Shown: in pieces, positions 10,051 to 21,419 of the stretch
How positions within the stretch are numbered: position 1 is the first letter of the stretch
Layout of the letters: each line of letters begins with the position of its first letter
Assembly (NCBI GenBank): GCA_019565575.1
Contig: CP067379.1
Coordinates: 2,728,001-2,792,000 of the forward strand
Source: Flavobacterium covae
GTDB lineage: Bacteria; Bacteroidota; Bacteroidia; Flavobacteriales; Flavobacteriaceae
DNA length: 64,000 nucleotides
Reading direction: 5' to 3'
The notes under the pieces: model-generated
Seen by the model: the letters and a program-made list of their open reading frames with translations, nothing else
Databases searched by the model: none
What the model was told of the DNA's origin: nothing
Position numbers and translations under genes: made by a program

Positions 10051-10710
10051 TTATTTAACTGCTTCTTTAAGATCAATAATTGTTTTTTCTGGATTATTTG
10101 AGTTAAATACAAAACTACCTGCGACTAAAACATCGGCACCTGCTTCTACTAATTTTTTGGCATTTTGAGTAGAAACTCCTCCATCTATTTGAATTAGAGT
10201 AGAGGCTTTCTTTTTTTCAATTAATGTTTTTAGTTTTTCTATTTTTGGATATGTATTTTCTATAAATGATTGTCCTCCAAAACCAGGATTTACACTCATA
10301 ATACAAACTATATCTATATCTTGAATTACATCTTCTAATAATGAAATATTAGTATGTGGGTTTAATGCTACACCTGCTTTCATTCCTTCTGCTTTTATAG
10401 CTTGGAGGGTTCTATTCAGATGTACACAAGCTTCTAAATGGACCGTTAAAACATCTGCTCCTAGTTTTTTAAAAGTTGAAACATAACGATCTGGATCTAC
10501 AATCATTAAATGTACATCAATTGTTTTTTTTGCATGTCTTTTAATTGCTTCTAATACAGGCATTCCAAAGGATATATTAGGCACAAAAACGCCATCCATA
10601 ATATCTATATGAAACCAGTCTGCTTCGCTTTTGTTTATCATTTCAATATCTCTTTGTAAATTAGCAAAATCAGCAGCAAGAATAGATGGAGCAATAAGTA
10701 TTTTTTTCAT
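10051..10710 (-). CDS. rpe: Ribulose-phosphate 3-epimerase
   Basis: A TIM-barrel enzyme of 219 residues that interconverts ribulose 5-phosphate and xylulose 5-phosphate. It shows APSILAADFANL at residues 7-18, the metal/active-site HIDIMDGVFVPNISFG, the DVHLMI strand, MSVNPGFGGQSFI and the phosphate-binding IDGGVS...GADVLVAGS. Length and frame are normal. It stands alone between the repeat and the LuxE-like gene. Confidence 0.96.
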   Translation of the reverse strand: MKKILIAPSILAADFANLQRDIEMINKSEADWFHIDIMDGVFVPNISFGMPVLEAIKRHAKKTIDVHLMIVDPDRYVSTFKKLGADVLTVHLEACVHLNRTLQAIKAEGMKAGVALNPHTNISLLEDVIQDIDIVCIMSVNPGFGGQSFIENTYPKIEKLKTLIEKKKASTLIQIDGGVSTQNAKKLVEAGADVLVAGSFVFNSNNPEKTIIDLKEAVK

Positions 10711-10816
10711 TTTATAAAGTATTATTGTGTTGTATTAGAAGTTTTTTATTAAATATATAGAGTAGTGTTAATTTTTCTTAATATATCAAAATTTTTAAAA
10801 CAGGAATAAGTAAGTA

Positions 10817-11796
10817 TCAAACCACCATTAAGTTACATCCTCTTATATCAGAGTTATCAAATCGTCCTAGAACTTCAAAAGAATTATAATCTATTATTTT
10901 ACCTAAATCCTGAGTGGCTATAAAAGAGCATGAATTAATATTAGCTAAATCAATTATGTTTATTCCTCCTGTCTTACCTTCCAGAAAGTAAGGTTAAAGG
11001 ATCTTCAGGATCACGAATAATAATTTTCATCCACATAGGACATTCAAAGATTCCGTTTCCTAAAGAATAAGCTTGAGATAATAATTCCGTCATACCATAT
11101 TCCGAATGTATTACGGGTACACCAAAACCATTACTCAGAATTTTATGTAATTCTTCTCTAATTATTTCTTTTCTGCGTCCTTTCATACCACCTGTTTCCA
11201 TTATAATGGTATTTTTTAAATTAAATTTTTGTTTTTCAACTAAATCTAATAAAGCATAAGTAACCCCAATTAATAAAACATTATGTCCTTCAGCATCCAG
11301 TTTAATTAATTTTTCTATAAGTTCATCATAATTATTTAAATAAAATCCACTTTCGAGATTATTAGATAATTGTATTAAATCATCTACCATATAAATTAAA
11401 GATGAGCCTTCTCGTTCTAAATAAGATGGTAACAATGCCAAAATAACATAATCTTCTATATTTCCGTAAAATTGCTTAAAGGCTTGTCTATAACTTTCTC
11501 TATAAAAAGATAAATCCGTAACATGATGTTTACTTGTAGCTATTCCTGTAGTACCACTACTTGTAAAAGTTATTTGTTTTTCTTCTTTAGAACTTAAAAT
11601 ATCATTTGTTTTAAAAAATTGAATAGGTAAAAAGGAATATCTTCAATTTTTTTTACATTGCTCACATCTTTTTTTAACAATGAACAAAACTGCTGATAAA
11701 CTAAATTGTTATGATATTGAAAACGAAAAATCTTAAGAGTCCGTTTTTCAAATTCTTTTTAGAACTAATTTCAAATATATCGTTAGATGTATACAT
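10817..11796 (-). pseudogene. LuxE-like acyltransferase, broken by several frame changes
   Basis: Reading across the breaks gives about 326 residues from MYTSNDIFEISSKK (ATG 11796) to GCNLMVV (TGA 10817-10819). The protein resembles LuxE/phenylacetate-CoA-ligase-like acyl transferases of flavobacteria: TFTSSGTTGIATSKHH is the adenylate loop, ILALLPSYLEREGSSLIYM and METGGMKGRRKEIIREELH follow, then SEYGMTELLSQAYS. Breaks lie at a T5 run (11756-11760), an A5 run (11629-11633) and near 10978-10985. The first two are restored by one added base. Expected product acts in the cytoplasm on a fatty-acyl or acyl-protein substrate that is unknown here. Whether the gene is dead or misread cannot be told. 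Confidence 0.65.
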
Positions 11797-12039
11797 GCCT
11801 CCAAAATTACGTAAAATAAAGAGTTTAACCCAAATCTAATATGCAAAACTATCCACAAATTTAATTTTCATAGGTAAAGAGATATTTATGAGAAATGAAA
11901 ATATTTAAAGGTTTATTTTTTATTAAATACTCTATATTTAAAATATTTTTTGTAATCTCAATTGAGCCTAATCAATTTTATATCTTATTATCTTTTGTTT
12001 GAAGAAAGATAAATAAATCAAAGTATTTTTCTTTTTATT

Positions 12040-12051
12040 CTGTATATACAG
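12040..12051. promoter_or_regulatory. 12-bp palindrome upstream of cobW
   Basis: CTGTATATACAG is a perfect palindrome 29 bp before the cobW ATG, in the 283-bp gap after the LuxE-like gene. Its position fits an operator. No regulator is known from the window, and AT-rich palindromes of this size can arise by chance. Confidence 0.3.
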
Positions 12052-12079
12052 TATTTTTAGCCAATAAAAAAAAGCTATT

Positions 12080-13116
12080 ATGACAAATAAAATCCCTGTA
12101 ACAATAATAACAGGTTTTCTTGGATCAGGAAAAACAACAATTATTCGTAACTTATTAGAAAACAATAATGGAAAACGATTAGCCGTTATTGTAAACGAAT
12201 TTGGTGAAATGGGAATAGATGGCGAATTACTAAAATCATGTTGTAGTTTTGAAGAAGATATTTTAGAACTAAATAATGGTTGTGTTTGTTGTACTGTACA
12301 AGACGAGTTTTTACCTATTATGTTAGAACTGATGGAACGAAAAGATTCTATAGATCATATAATAATTGAAACATCAGGACTTGCCTTACCCAAACCTCTT
12401 TTACATGCTTTCAATTGGCCTGAATTAAAACCACAAATTACAGTGGATGCTGTAGTTACTGTTGTTGATGCTGTAGGACAAGCTACAGGAGAAATTTGCG
12501 ATCGTGCTAAAGTTAATGCCCAACGTCTAGCAGATGATTCATTAGATCATGAAACTCCAATTGAGGAATTATTTGAAGATCAGTTATCATGTGCTGATTT
12601 AATTGTAATGACTAAAAAGATTTACTAAATCAAGCGCAATTTGAAATAGTAGAATCTATCATTACAAACAAAATTAGACCTAATGTAAAAATAGTAAGTG
12701 CTAATAAGGGTGTAATTTCATCTAATATTTTACTAGGAGTGGGTGCACAAGCAGAAAATGATTTAGAAAGCCGACACTCACATCATGAAGAAGATCATGC
12801 TCATGGTCATGAACACGACCACGATGATCATATTGATTCTGTAGTTGTAGAAATTACAGCAAATCACACACCTGAAATTTTAATTAATACTTTAAAACAA
12901 ATCATTGAAGAATATGAAATTTATAGAATTAAAGGTTTTATAAATGTTCCTGATAAATCCATGCGCATGGTTTTACAAGGTGTCTCTACTCGTTTTGAAA
13001 GTTATTTTGATCGCAAATGGAAAGAAAACGAAACCCGAATAACAAGTCTAGTTATCATTGGAGATGAATTAAAAAATAAAAATTTACAACAAATTATAAA
13101 TGAAAGATTAAATTAA
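12080..13116 (+). CDS. cobW: CobW-family GTPase/metallochaperone (frame break)
   Basis: A COG0523 G3E GTPase of about 345 residues. The P-loop TGFLGSGKTT is at residues 11-20, the switch NEFGEMGIDGELL near 40, the metal-binding CVCC (LNNGCVCCTVQDE) near 71, and TKKD (guanine specificity) near 180. The last is visible only when the A5 run at 12614-12618 is read as A6. A histidine-rich stretch (HSHHEEDHAHGHEHDHDDH) precedes the C-terminal CobW_C domain. It lies 63 bp upstream of cobN. A role in delivering cobalt to the chelatase is the usual inference. Confidence 0.88.
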
Positions 13117-13179
13117 AAGTATATTTGAATGGATAATTGACTTGTATTAATTATCCATTTTTAATTTTGAATATTACAA

Positions 13180-16100
13180 ATGCACTTAATACCTACCATT
13201 CCTGGAGGCTGGAATCCTAATGAGGACGGCGTTTTTTACATTGAACAATCCAAAGGCGATATTCTTTTTTTATCTGCTGCGGATACGGAAATACATTCCT
13301 TAAATAATGCTTATAAAGAGTTTATAGAAAATCTTAATACACAAGATCTCCCTTCTTTACGAATGACTAATCTTACTTATTTAAAGCAAGAATTAACAAT
13401 AGACAAATATGTTGAAGAAGTAGTAGGAAAAGCAAAACTTGTTATATGCAGACTATTAGGAGGTATCAGTTATTATCCTTATTTAGTAGAATCAATTCAA
13501 ATAGAATGTCAAAAAAAAAATATTCCAGTACTTTTTTTATCAGGATATGATGTTCCTGATCTTGAACTAATAAACCTTTCTAATGTTGATGTATCCATTT
13601 CAGATTTAGTTTGGAAGTATTTTTGTGCTGGAGGAAAAAATAATTTAATAGAGTTATTATATTTTCTTTCATATCATTTTTTTGAAGCGAAAGAATTAGT
13701 TTATAAAGAACCTCAATCAATACCCGATTTATTTTTATATGATTTAAAAAAAGGTATATTATCTAAAGAGCAAACTTCTAATACTCTATTTAATACCGTA
13801 ATATTAGTTTATAAATCACATTATTTGGCTGATAATTTAGAGCCTGTCTACGCTATTTATAAACAATTACAAGAAAAAAACATATTTCCCATCATTGCTT
13901 TTGTTAATAATCTCAGAGACAAAAATACAACAGATGAATTATATGAGTTATTAACTCAACCTAAACATTCTCCTTTAAGTTCTATTATTAATACAACTAG
14001 TTTTTCAATAAAAAACATAACTGAAAATGACAATACCTTTATTTTTCAAAAATTAAATATCCCTATTATTCAAGCTATTTTTGCTTCTTGTACTAAAACT
14101 GTTTGGGAAAATAATTTATTTGGCTTACCTCCTACTGATGTGGCCATAAATGCTGCATTACCTGAATTAGATGGACGGATCATTACTACAGCTATTTCTT
14201 TTAAGACAACTTTAGGTAAAGATGCTATTACTGATTCAGATATTTTAAAATATGAAGCGCATCCTGGAAGGGGTGGATTTTGTAGTGGATTTTGCAATTC
14301 GTTGGCATGAATTACAAAATAAAATAAACTCAGAAAAAAAATTAGCTCTAATCATGCCTAATTACCCTAATAAAGATAGTCGTTTGGCTAACGGGGTTGG
14401 ACTTGATACACCAGAAAGCATGGTAAGAATTATAAAAGCTCTTAAAGAAAATGGGTATGATTTAGGTAACTTTATTCCTAGTTCGAGTAACGAATTAATT
14501 AAATTAATTACACACTATATAACAAATGATGTAGATAGTACACAAGCTCGTCCATTTCAGGTTTCATTAAAATTAGAAGATTTCTATGAAGAATATGAAT
14601 CTTTTTCTCCTTATTTAAAAACACAACTTGAAAAACAATGGGGAAAACCAGAAGATTCTCCATTTTGCAATAATAAACAATTTGCTATTCCAGGTTTTTT
14701 ATTGGGAAATATTTTTATAAGTATTCAGCCTGCAAGAGGTTATAATCAAGATGAAAAAGCTATTTATCATTCACCTGATTTACCTCCAACGTATAATTAT
14801 TTAGCTTATTATTTTTGGGTAAATAGTATTTTTAAAGCGGATGCCATTGTACATGTTGGAAAGCATGGAAACTTAGAATGGCTACCAGGTAAAAGTATAG
14901 CATTAAGTAAAGAAAGTTGTTATCCTAGAGTATTATTAAATGCCATTCCGCATTTTTATCCCTTCATTGTAAATGATCCTGGAGAAGGAACACAAGCTAA
15001 AAGAAGAAACCAAGCTGTAATTTTAGATCATCTCATTCCTCCTATGACACGTGCTGAAAATTATGGCATTTTGACAAGATTAGAACATCTTATAGATGAA
15101 TATTATGAGGCTTTTACACTAGATAATAAACGTGCTGGACTACTAAAAAAGCAAATTAAAACTTTAGTTCAAGAAGCACATTTAGATACAGATCTAAAAA
15201 CTTCTGTAGATGACATAGATGAATTATTAGTAAAATTAGATGGTTATTTATGTGATTTAAAAGAAGCACAAATTAGAGATGGATTACATATTTTTGGAGA
15301 AGTTCCTAAAAATAATCAATTGTTAGATTTACTTATTGCCCTACATCGTTTGCCTTCGGGAACAACAAAAGGTATAACCCAAGCTTTAGCTATTGATTTA
15401 GAATTAGATTTTAATCCTTTAGAATGTAATTATGCAGATTCTTTTAAAAAGAAATTCATCAAGTACATTGCAGAACTATTGGAGATGTGGTAGAACAACT
15501 AGAATTAATTTCACGTACTTATCTATCATAATTTTTATTAGATAGAAAAAAAACAGGATATTTACATTTTGATGAAGTCCTTCAATCTATAATGAATACT
15601 ACCTATCCTAAAATTCAACAAACAACTAATGAAATTACTAATTTAATAACAGGATTAAATGGGAAATATGTTCCTTCTGGAAGCTCAGGTGCTCCTACAA
15701 GAGGTCGTCTAGACGTATTGCCCACCGGTAGAAATTTTTACTCAATAGATGTACGTACCATTCCTTCTCCAACAGCGTATACATTAGGTGTAAAAAGTGC
15801 CCATTTAATTATAGAACGCTATCTTCAAGAAAACGGAGAATATCCAGAAACAATAGGTCTCTCAGTTTGGGGAACTTCTACTATGCGAACAGGAGGAGAT
15901 GATATTGCACAAGCCTTTTCTTTAATGGGAGTAAAACCTATTTGGGAAGGAGCTAACAGAAGAGTTGTTGATTTCGAAATTATTTCACCTTTAATACTCA
16001 AACGACCAAGAGTAGATGTAATACTTCGTATTTCTGGTTTTTTTAGAGATGCCTTTCCTGATGTAATTTCGTTATTTAATAAGGTCATTGAACGACTAGC

Positions 16101-16914
16101 ACACCTAGATGAAGATCCTGAGATAAATCCTATCAGAAAACGCTTTTTAAAAGAAAAGGCGGAATGGATGACAAAAGGAATTACGCATGATAAAGCTCAT
16201 AAAAGAGCCTTATTTCGTGTGTTTGGTTCTAAACCTGGTGCATACGGAGCAGGTTTACAAGCTGTTATTGATGAAAAAAACTGGCAAACTAAAGAAGATT
16301 TAGCAAAAATATATATGCAATGGAGCGGCTATGCTTATGGCAATGACAGAATAGGAGAATCAGCTCATGAAGTTTTTGAACAACGCCTATCTGATATTCA
16401 AATTGTAATGCACAATCAAGATAATAGAGAACATGATCTTTTAGATTCTGATGATTATTATCAGTTTCAAGGTGGTTTAACTAATGCCGTACAAACAATT
16501 AGTGGCAAACAACCAAAAGTATATTTTGGAGATCATTCGCGTCCTGATAATCCAAAAGTCAAAACACTAAAAGAAGAATTATTAAAAGTATATCGTTCAC
16601 GTGTGGTCAATCCTAAATGGATTGAAGGTGTGAAACGACATGGTTATAAAGGTGCTTTTGAAATGGCTGCAACAATGGATTATTTATTTGCCTATGATGC
16701 TACTACTGATATGATTGACGATTTTATGTACGAAGGAATTACAGAAGAATATTTATTCAATACAGAAAATAAAGAATTTATAGAAAAAGTAAATCCATGG
16801 GCTCTAAAAGATATGACTGAACGAATGTTGGAAGCTATCCAGCGTGGTATGTGGAAAAACCCTAAGTCAGAAACATTTGAAAAATTACAACAACTTTTTA
16901 TAGATATAGAATAA
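13180..16914 (+). pseudogene. cobN: Cobaltochelatase subunit CobN (two frame breaks and an in-frame stop)
   Basis: The large subunit that inserts Co2+ into hydrogenobyrinate a,c-diamide; repaired length is about 1244 residues. Clear CobN/BchH segments are HVGKHGNLEWLPGKS, FIVNDPGEGTQAKRR, SGSSGAPTRGRLDVLPTGRNFYS, GLSVWGTSTMRTGGDDIAQA and KPGAYGAGLQA. Breaks are a G4 run (14270-14273; G3 gives EAHPGRVDFVVDFAIRWHE) and an A5 run (15446-15450; A6 gives KKEIHQVHCRTIGDVV). A TAA at 15529-15531 lies in an otherwise conserved stretch (ISRTYLS-stop-FLLDRKK) and would need a substitution. No cobS or cobT is present, as is common in this phylum. Confidence 0.88.
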
Positions 16915-16943
16915 TTTTTTTGCCGAAAGTTTAATTTTAGAAA

Positions 16944-16965
16944 GGCTTAAAAAGCCATCCTTTTT
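16944..16965 (+). terminator. Possible terminator after cobN
   Basis: A short hairpin GGCTT-AAA-AAGCC followed by ATCCTTTTT lies 30 bp after the cobN stop. The stem is only five pairs, so the call is weak. Confidence 0.35.
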
Positions 16966-17002
16966 GGTTCAACGAAGACTCTTTTGAGTTCTATTTATTT
17001 TT

Positions 17003-17103
17003 GGTTTCTTATTTGTCACTACGTAAGGAGGAGTCACATAATCAAAACACTTAATGATAGAGGAATATCATCATCAGAATTTAAGAGCGTTATGTTACGT
17101 ACT
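17003..17103 (-). repeat. Dispersed intergenic repeat, copy B (inverted relative to copy A)
   Basis: The minus strand matches 9751-9850 (see the shared blocks there). The accessory block TTCGGATTATTGCCATC lies at about 17126-17145, on the opposite flank from copy A. The segment GATACTAGGAGGGATAG beside it is partly complementary to the GACTCCTCCT of the main block, so the whole could fold into a long hairpin. The gap 16915-17294 holds nothing else I can identify. Confidence 0.65.
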
Positions 17104-17294
17104 TTATGCTATCCCTCCTAGTATCGAGATGGCAATAATCCGAAATATTTAGTCTGTAATCTTAATTAAACCTTTTTTTGTAAACTATCAAAATATTATA
17201 TTCTTTGAAAAGATCTAAATAATAATAAAATACTTTTTTATATTCTTATTAATTTTCAGGAGATCTAAAATTCTCTTCTATCTTAAATATAAAT

Positions 17295-18330
17295 TTATAG
17301 GTTTATATTCCATTTTAATTCTGGGTTATAAGATAAAAACCCATTCCTAACCTCCAAAGGACCATCAATATTATTAAGATATAAAGAACCAGTACCTAAA
17401 CCTTGAGGTATAGGATTTTGCTTCATAAAGGTATATTGAGCAATGGCATTTAAACCAATATTGGATTCTAGTGCAGAAGTAATCCACCAACGAATATTAT
17501 TTTTTTCGGCTAATTCAATCCATTCATCAGTACCTCTAAATCCACCTATAAAACTAGGCTTTAGTATAATATATTGAGGTTTTATTTCTAACAAAAGTTT
17601 TTCTTTGTCTTTTAATGAAAAAACACCTATTAACTCTTCATCTAAGGCAATGGGTAATTTTGACTTGCTACAAATATCTTTCATCTTATTCTTTTGACCT
17701 TTAGCTATAGGTTGTTCTATGCTATGAATAGATAAATTGGCTAATTTTTGTAACTTATCAAATACTGTTATATAATCAAAAGCACCATTTGCGTCCACTC
17801 GTAACTCTATTTCTTCTTTTGAAAAATTTGAGCGAATAAATTGTAATAATTTATATTCTTGTTCAAAATCAATAGCTCCAATTTTCATTTTTATACAACG
17901 AAAACCTTGTTTGATTTTTTTCTTTTATCTGTTCCTGCATAAAGGTTTCACTTCCCATCCATATCAAACCATTAATAGGAATAACATCTTCTCCTTTCGT
18001 AAATTTAGAAGGGAATAATTCAAAAGGAGTAGAAGACTCTAATGATTTAAAAGCCATTTCAACTCCAAATTGTATTGAAGGAAACTCTATTAATTCATTC
18101 CAAAGTTGATCTTTTCCTAAATGAATATTTTGACAAACCCACTTTAATTTTTCCTCATAATCAGGACGATCATCAGCTGATAATCCTCGTAATATACCAC
18201 ATTCTCCTATTCCTTTTTTATTGTCTTTTTCTAAAATTAAAAACCATGTTTCTTTTTGGTTTAAAATTCCTCTTGAAGTTCCAGCAGGACGTTTAAAATC
18301 TAATAGATGTTTTATATAAATTGCTTTCAT
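17295..18330 (-). CDS. menC: o-Succinylbenzoate synthase MenC (frame break)
   Basis: An enolase-superfamily enzyme of about 344 residues that dehydrates SHCHC to o-succinylbenzoate in menaquinone synthesis. It shows KKGIGECGILRGLS, GLIWMG, the catalytic lysine pair region CIKMKIG (visible after repair), the metal ligands ELRVDANGAF, SIEQPI, ALDEEL and KPSFIGGF. The frame breaks at a T7 run (17915-17921); six restores QIKEKIKQGFRCIKMKIG. It is followed downstream on the same strand by menA after two unknown genes further right; menB is separate. Confidence 0.9.
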
Positions 18331-18350
18331 ATAAAAAGTTAAATATAAAT

Positions 18351-19559
18351 TTAATTATATAATTTCCAAATTCTATCTATATTCTCTTGTGGTAAAGAAG
18401 TTTTTTTAAATTTTTCCAAGTCATTTATTGTTTTATTTGTCCATGTTTGCTTGGTTGAAATATTTTGTGATTTATATTTTTTATGAATTTCTTTGGATTT
18501 AGATATATCATCTAAAAACATATAAATATGAGCTAAATTTAATTTTATTTTTAATTCACTTTTATCTTTATCTTCTGCTAAAAGTAATGTCTGTAATGAT
18601 TTTTCAAATTGATTTGTATTCATATACATTTCAGCTAAAAAATTATAATCTAAAGCATTCGCATATTCAGTTGTAATTAATTTATTTTGAATCCAGTTGA
18701 TCGCTTCTTCTTCTCTTTTATTCTTAAATAAATTTTCAGCTTGTTGGCAAATTAAGTTATTATAAAAAGACATATTATTAGCTTGTTTAAAACATATAGG
18801 ATCGTTTTGTTCTACAAAAAGAATTTGTTCTTCTTTGCTTAAATTTAAAAAATCTTGAAAACGATATTTTTCCATTACTTTATTTAACAAACAAAAGGCA
18901 ATGCTATTAGATACATCCGATTTTAAATTTTTAGATAAAGAAATATGTTTAATATTTTCTATAACATTTTCTTTATTTTTTTTTGTCCATCCTCTACTGG
19001 CTATATTATCAACCCAAGGAATTACTTCTAATATTATTTTTTCACTCATTAACCAATTTTGGTTTTTAAAAGTAAACCAAAGATTTTTAGTGTTTTCATT
19101 TAAACAAGTGGATTTTAAAGATATAAGTCTTGCATCTTTACTAATAGGATTTTTTTGATACAAACATGCCTTTTGAACTGATTCTGTTTTAACAAAATCA
19201 TTGCTAGAAGACTCATCTAAAAACACAGCATAAGTACATTTATCAACACCTGAAATAGATGATACTAAAGAAATGGCACTACCTGTACCTTTTCCTATAA
19301 AATAAGGATCTGGAATAGCTTTTAAAACAGATGAAAGGTCATTCACCATTTTCTGATTTTCGTCAAGTAACGTAATACGATACGCTATTTCAGTTGTTCC
19401 AACTGGTAAATCTTGGATTTTTACGACTCCTTTTTCACCAGCAGAAAGGTTTACTTCTTTGGTTGTTCCTCTTTGATTATCCCAATAACCAGAGGGTGTT
19501 TGGGTGTATCCGACAAAAAGGTTTAAAATAAAAAGTATATTATAAAAACAGAATTTCAT
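18351..19559 (-). CDS. Secreted TPR-like protein of unknown function
   Basis: A 402-residue protein with an N-terminal signal peptide (MKFCFYNILFILNLFVGYTQ). Residues 250-400 are helical and resemble tetratricopeptide repeats (EEAINWIQNKL, NFLAEMYMNTNQFEKSLQTLLLAED, LNLAHIYMFLDDISKSKEIHKKY). The N-terminal half looks like a small beta domain (GEKGVVKIQDLPVGTTEIAYRITLLD). I do not recognise a named family. It ends 20 bp before menC starts, on the same strand, and may share a transcript with it. The frame is intact. Confidence 0.7.
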   Translation of the reverse strand: MKFCFYNILFILNLFVGYTQTPSGYWDNQRGTTKEVNLSAGEKGVVKIQDLPVGTTEIAYRITLLDENQKMVNDLSSVLKAIPDPYFIGKGTGSAISLVSSISGVDKCTYAVFLDESSSNDFVKTESVQKACLYQKNPISKDARLISLKSTCLNENTKNLWFTFKNQNWLMSEKIILEVIPWVDNIASRGWTKKNKENVIENIKHISLSKNLKSDVSNSIAFCLLNKVMEKYRFQDFLNLSKEEQILFVEQNDPICFKQANNMSFYNNLICQQAENLFKNKREEEAINWIQNKLITTEYANALDYNFLAEMYMNTNQFEKSLQTLLLAEDKDKSELKIKLNLAHIYMFLDDISKSKEIHKKYKSQNISTKQTWTNKTINDLEKFKKTSLPQENIDRIWKLYN

Positions 19560-19694
19560 TTAAAATATTATAACAAATTAAAAAAAGAAGCTATATAGAA
19601 GTCAAAATCATTTATAATTTTATATTTTTTACTATAAATTACATATTTAACTTTTATATAGCTTTAAAACAGAGTTTAATTTTCTATTAAGATA

Positions 19695-20476
19695 TTACCC
19701 AAATATTTTTTTCCATAGACTCTTTTTTTCAATTTTAGATTCTACTTCGGGTATTTTTGCAATTGGAAGATCTAATACTATTTCTCTTACTTTTTCCTGT
19801 TTAGAAGATTTTATAGGTGAGCCAAATTGTAAACTTTGAGTATCACAATTTTCTATAACAATATCACTTACATCATTTGATGAAACTAAAAAGTCTTTAT
19901 TAATAATACCGGACGCTTCCAATAATCCTAAATTATTTGATTTAGCATATTCTAAACTATTTAAAAAAATAGTAATATGTTCACCAAAAAAAGAATTCAA
20001 ATCATCCTGTACGCTTCCTTTTTGGCGTAATCTTGTAATAGTTCTGCTACCTTATTAAAAGGTATGTATACTCCTCCACTTTTTTCTCCTGAAATTTTAT
20101 TATTAACATTCAGAAGTATTTCTTTATCTTGTTTTACTATTTCCTGCCATTTTTTTGTATATCGCTCGAAATAGGTTTTTTTATCTATTAGTTTAGAAAA
20201 AGAAAAATCTTTTAAATAGAAATATTTTCTAAAAAGACCTTGAACAAGAGCTATGTTATAAGCATGTGCTTCATCAAAATTATTTTTTGATTGTGCATTT
20301 TTAGCTGCCATTTTCATTATTTCAACATAAGATTTTAAACTCTCTTCACCAAGATTAAATCGTCTACCGTTTTTTACAATTTCATAATATACATGATCCA
20401 ATATACTTTGAAATTTCAAATTACAATACCATTCATTTATTTCTTTTTCTGCAATTGGATGATAACTACAATTCAT
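19695..20476 (-). CDS. Conserved hypothetical protein beside menA (frame break)
   Basis: Two overlapping reading frames join into one protein of about 260 residues if a single base is added near 20006-20010. The junction then runs LLQDYAKKEAY to DDLNSFFGEHITIFLNSLEYAKSNNLGLLEA. I recall similar flavobacterial proteins with SYHPIAEKEINEWY at the start and GGVYIP before the join, but no function. The second part has only a TTG as a start, which supports one gene. It starts immediately at the menA stop, so it is probably co-transcribed with menA. Confidence 0.6.
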
Positions 20477-21389
20477 TATTGATTAAAAATTAATGTTAAT
20501 GATAATATTAAAGATATTAAAAAAGTACTTATTGCTAATTTTTTTAATTGAGGATCTAAAGCTCTGTTATCAGGACAGTTATAAACTGTAATAAGATGAC
20601 TTATTAAAGGAAAATAGGCTGTCAAGAAAAAATATTGATCCCACTTAAAATTAGATAATAAACCAAATAAGATAATTAAAATCATGGCTGTAATAATTAA
20701 AAAGTAATGGTATTTTTTTGCATTATTACCCCCCATTTTTACAACTAATGTATTTTTTCCTGATCTTCTATCTAATACTTCATCACGCATATTATTCAAA
20801 TTCAATACTCCTGCGCTAAGCATACCAATAGCTAGAAGCAGGTAACATTAGTAAAATATCAAAATCTTTTGTAAATAAAAAATTGGAACCTAGTGTACTT
20901 ACCCAACCAAAAAAGATAAAAACAAAAAGATCTCCTAATCCTTTATAACCATATGCAAAATTTCCAACAGTATATTTTATAGCAGCTATGATAGAAACTA
21001 TTCCTAATCCTAGAAAAAACAAAGAATAATTTAAATACCTATTCTTAAAAGAAAAGTAAATTAATAAACACGCAAACAAAAACTAATAATAGCTGTTAAA
21101 TATACAGCTATTTTCATTTTTTTGGAGTTATTTCTCCAGTTGCAACCAATCTCTTCTCTCCTATTCTATTAGCATCTGTTCCTTTTACACCATCTCCATA
21201 ATCATTCGCAAAATTAGAAAGTACTTGAAATGCTACAGTTGTTAAAATAGCTAATATAAAAATTTTCCAATCAAATAATTCAATAGAAGTTAATTTACTT
21301 GTTTTATACGCATACATACTACCAACCAAAATGCCAGAAAGTGATAAAGGTAAGGTTCGTAGACGCGCAGCTTGTATCCAATGTTTCAT
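20476..21389 (-). CDS. menA: 1,4-Dihydroxy-2-naphthoate polyprenyltransferase MenA (three frame breaks)
   Basis: A UbiA-family membrane enzyme that prenylates DHNA to demethylmenaquinone; repaired length is about 304 residues. It starts MKHWIQAARLRTLPLSLSGI, has the first Asp motif NFANDYGDGVKGTD near residue 70 and the second NLNNMRDEVLDRRSGKNTL. The frame breaks at a T7 run (21117-21123) and an A5 run (21078-21082), each one base short, and near 20831-20840 (one base too many; repair gives LPALAIGMLSAGVLN). The density of breaks in one short gene is notable. Confidence 0.9.
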
Positions 21390-21419
21390 ATTTTTTGAAT
21401 AAATATATATAGTCAACAA

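Noticed and set aside
19695..20000. A separate small gene starting with TTG
   Set aside because: One base near 20006-20010 joins it to the upstream frame, giving a continuous and plausible protein; a separate start is not needed.
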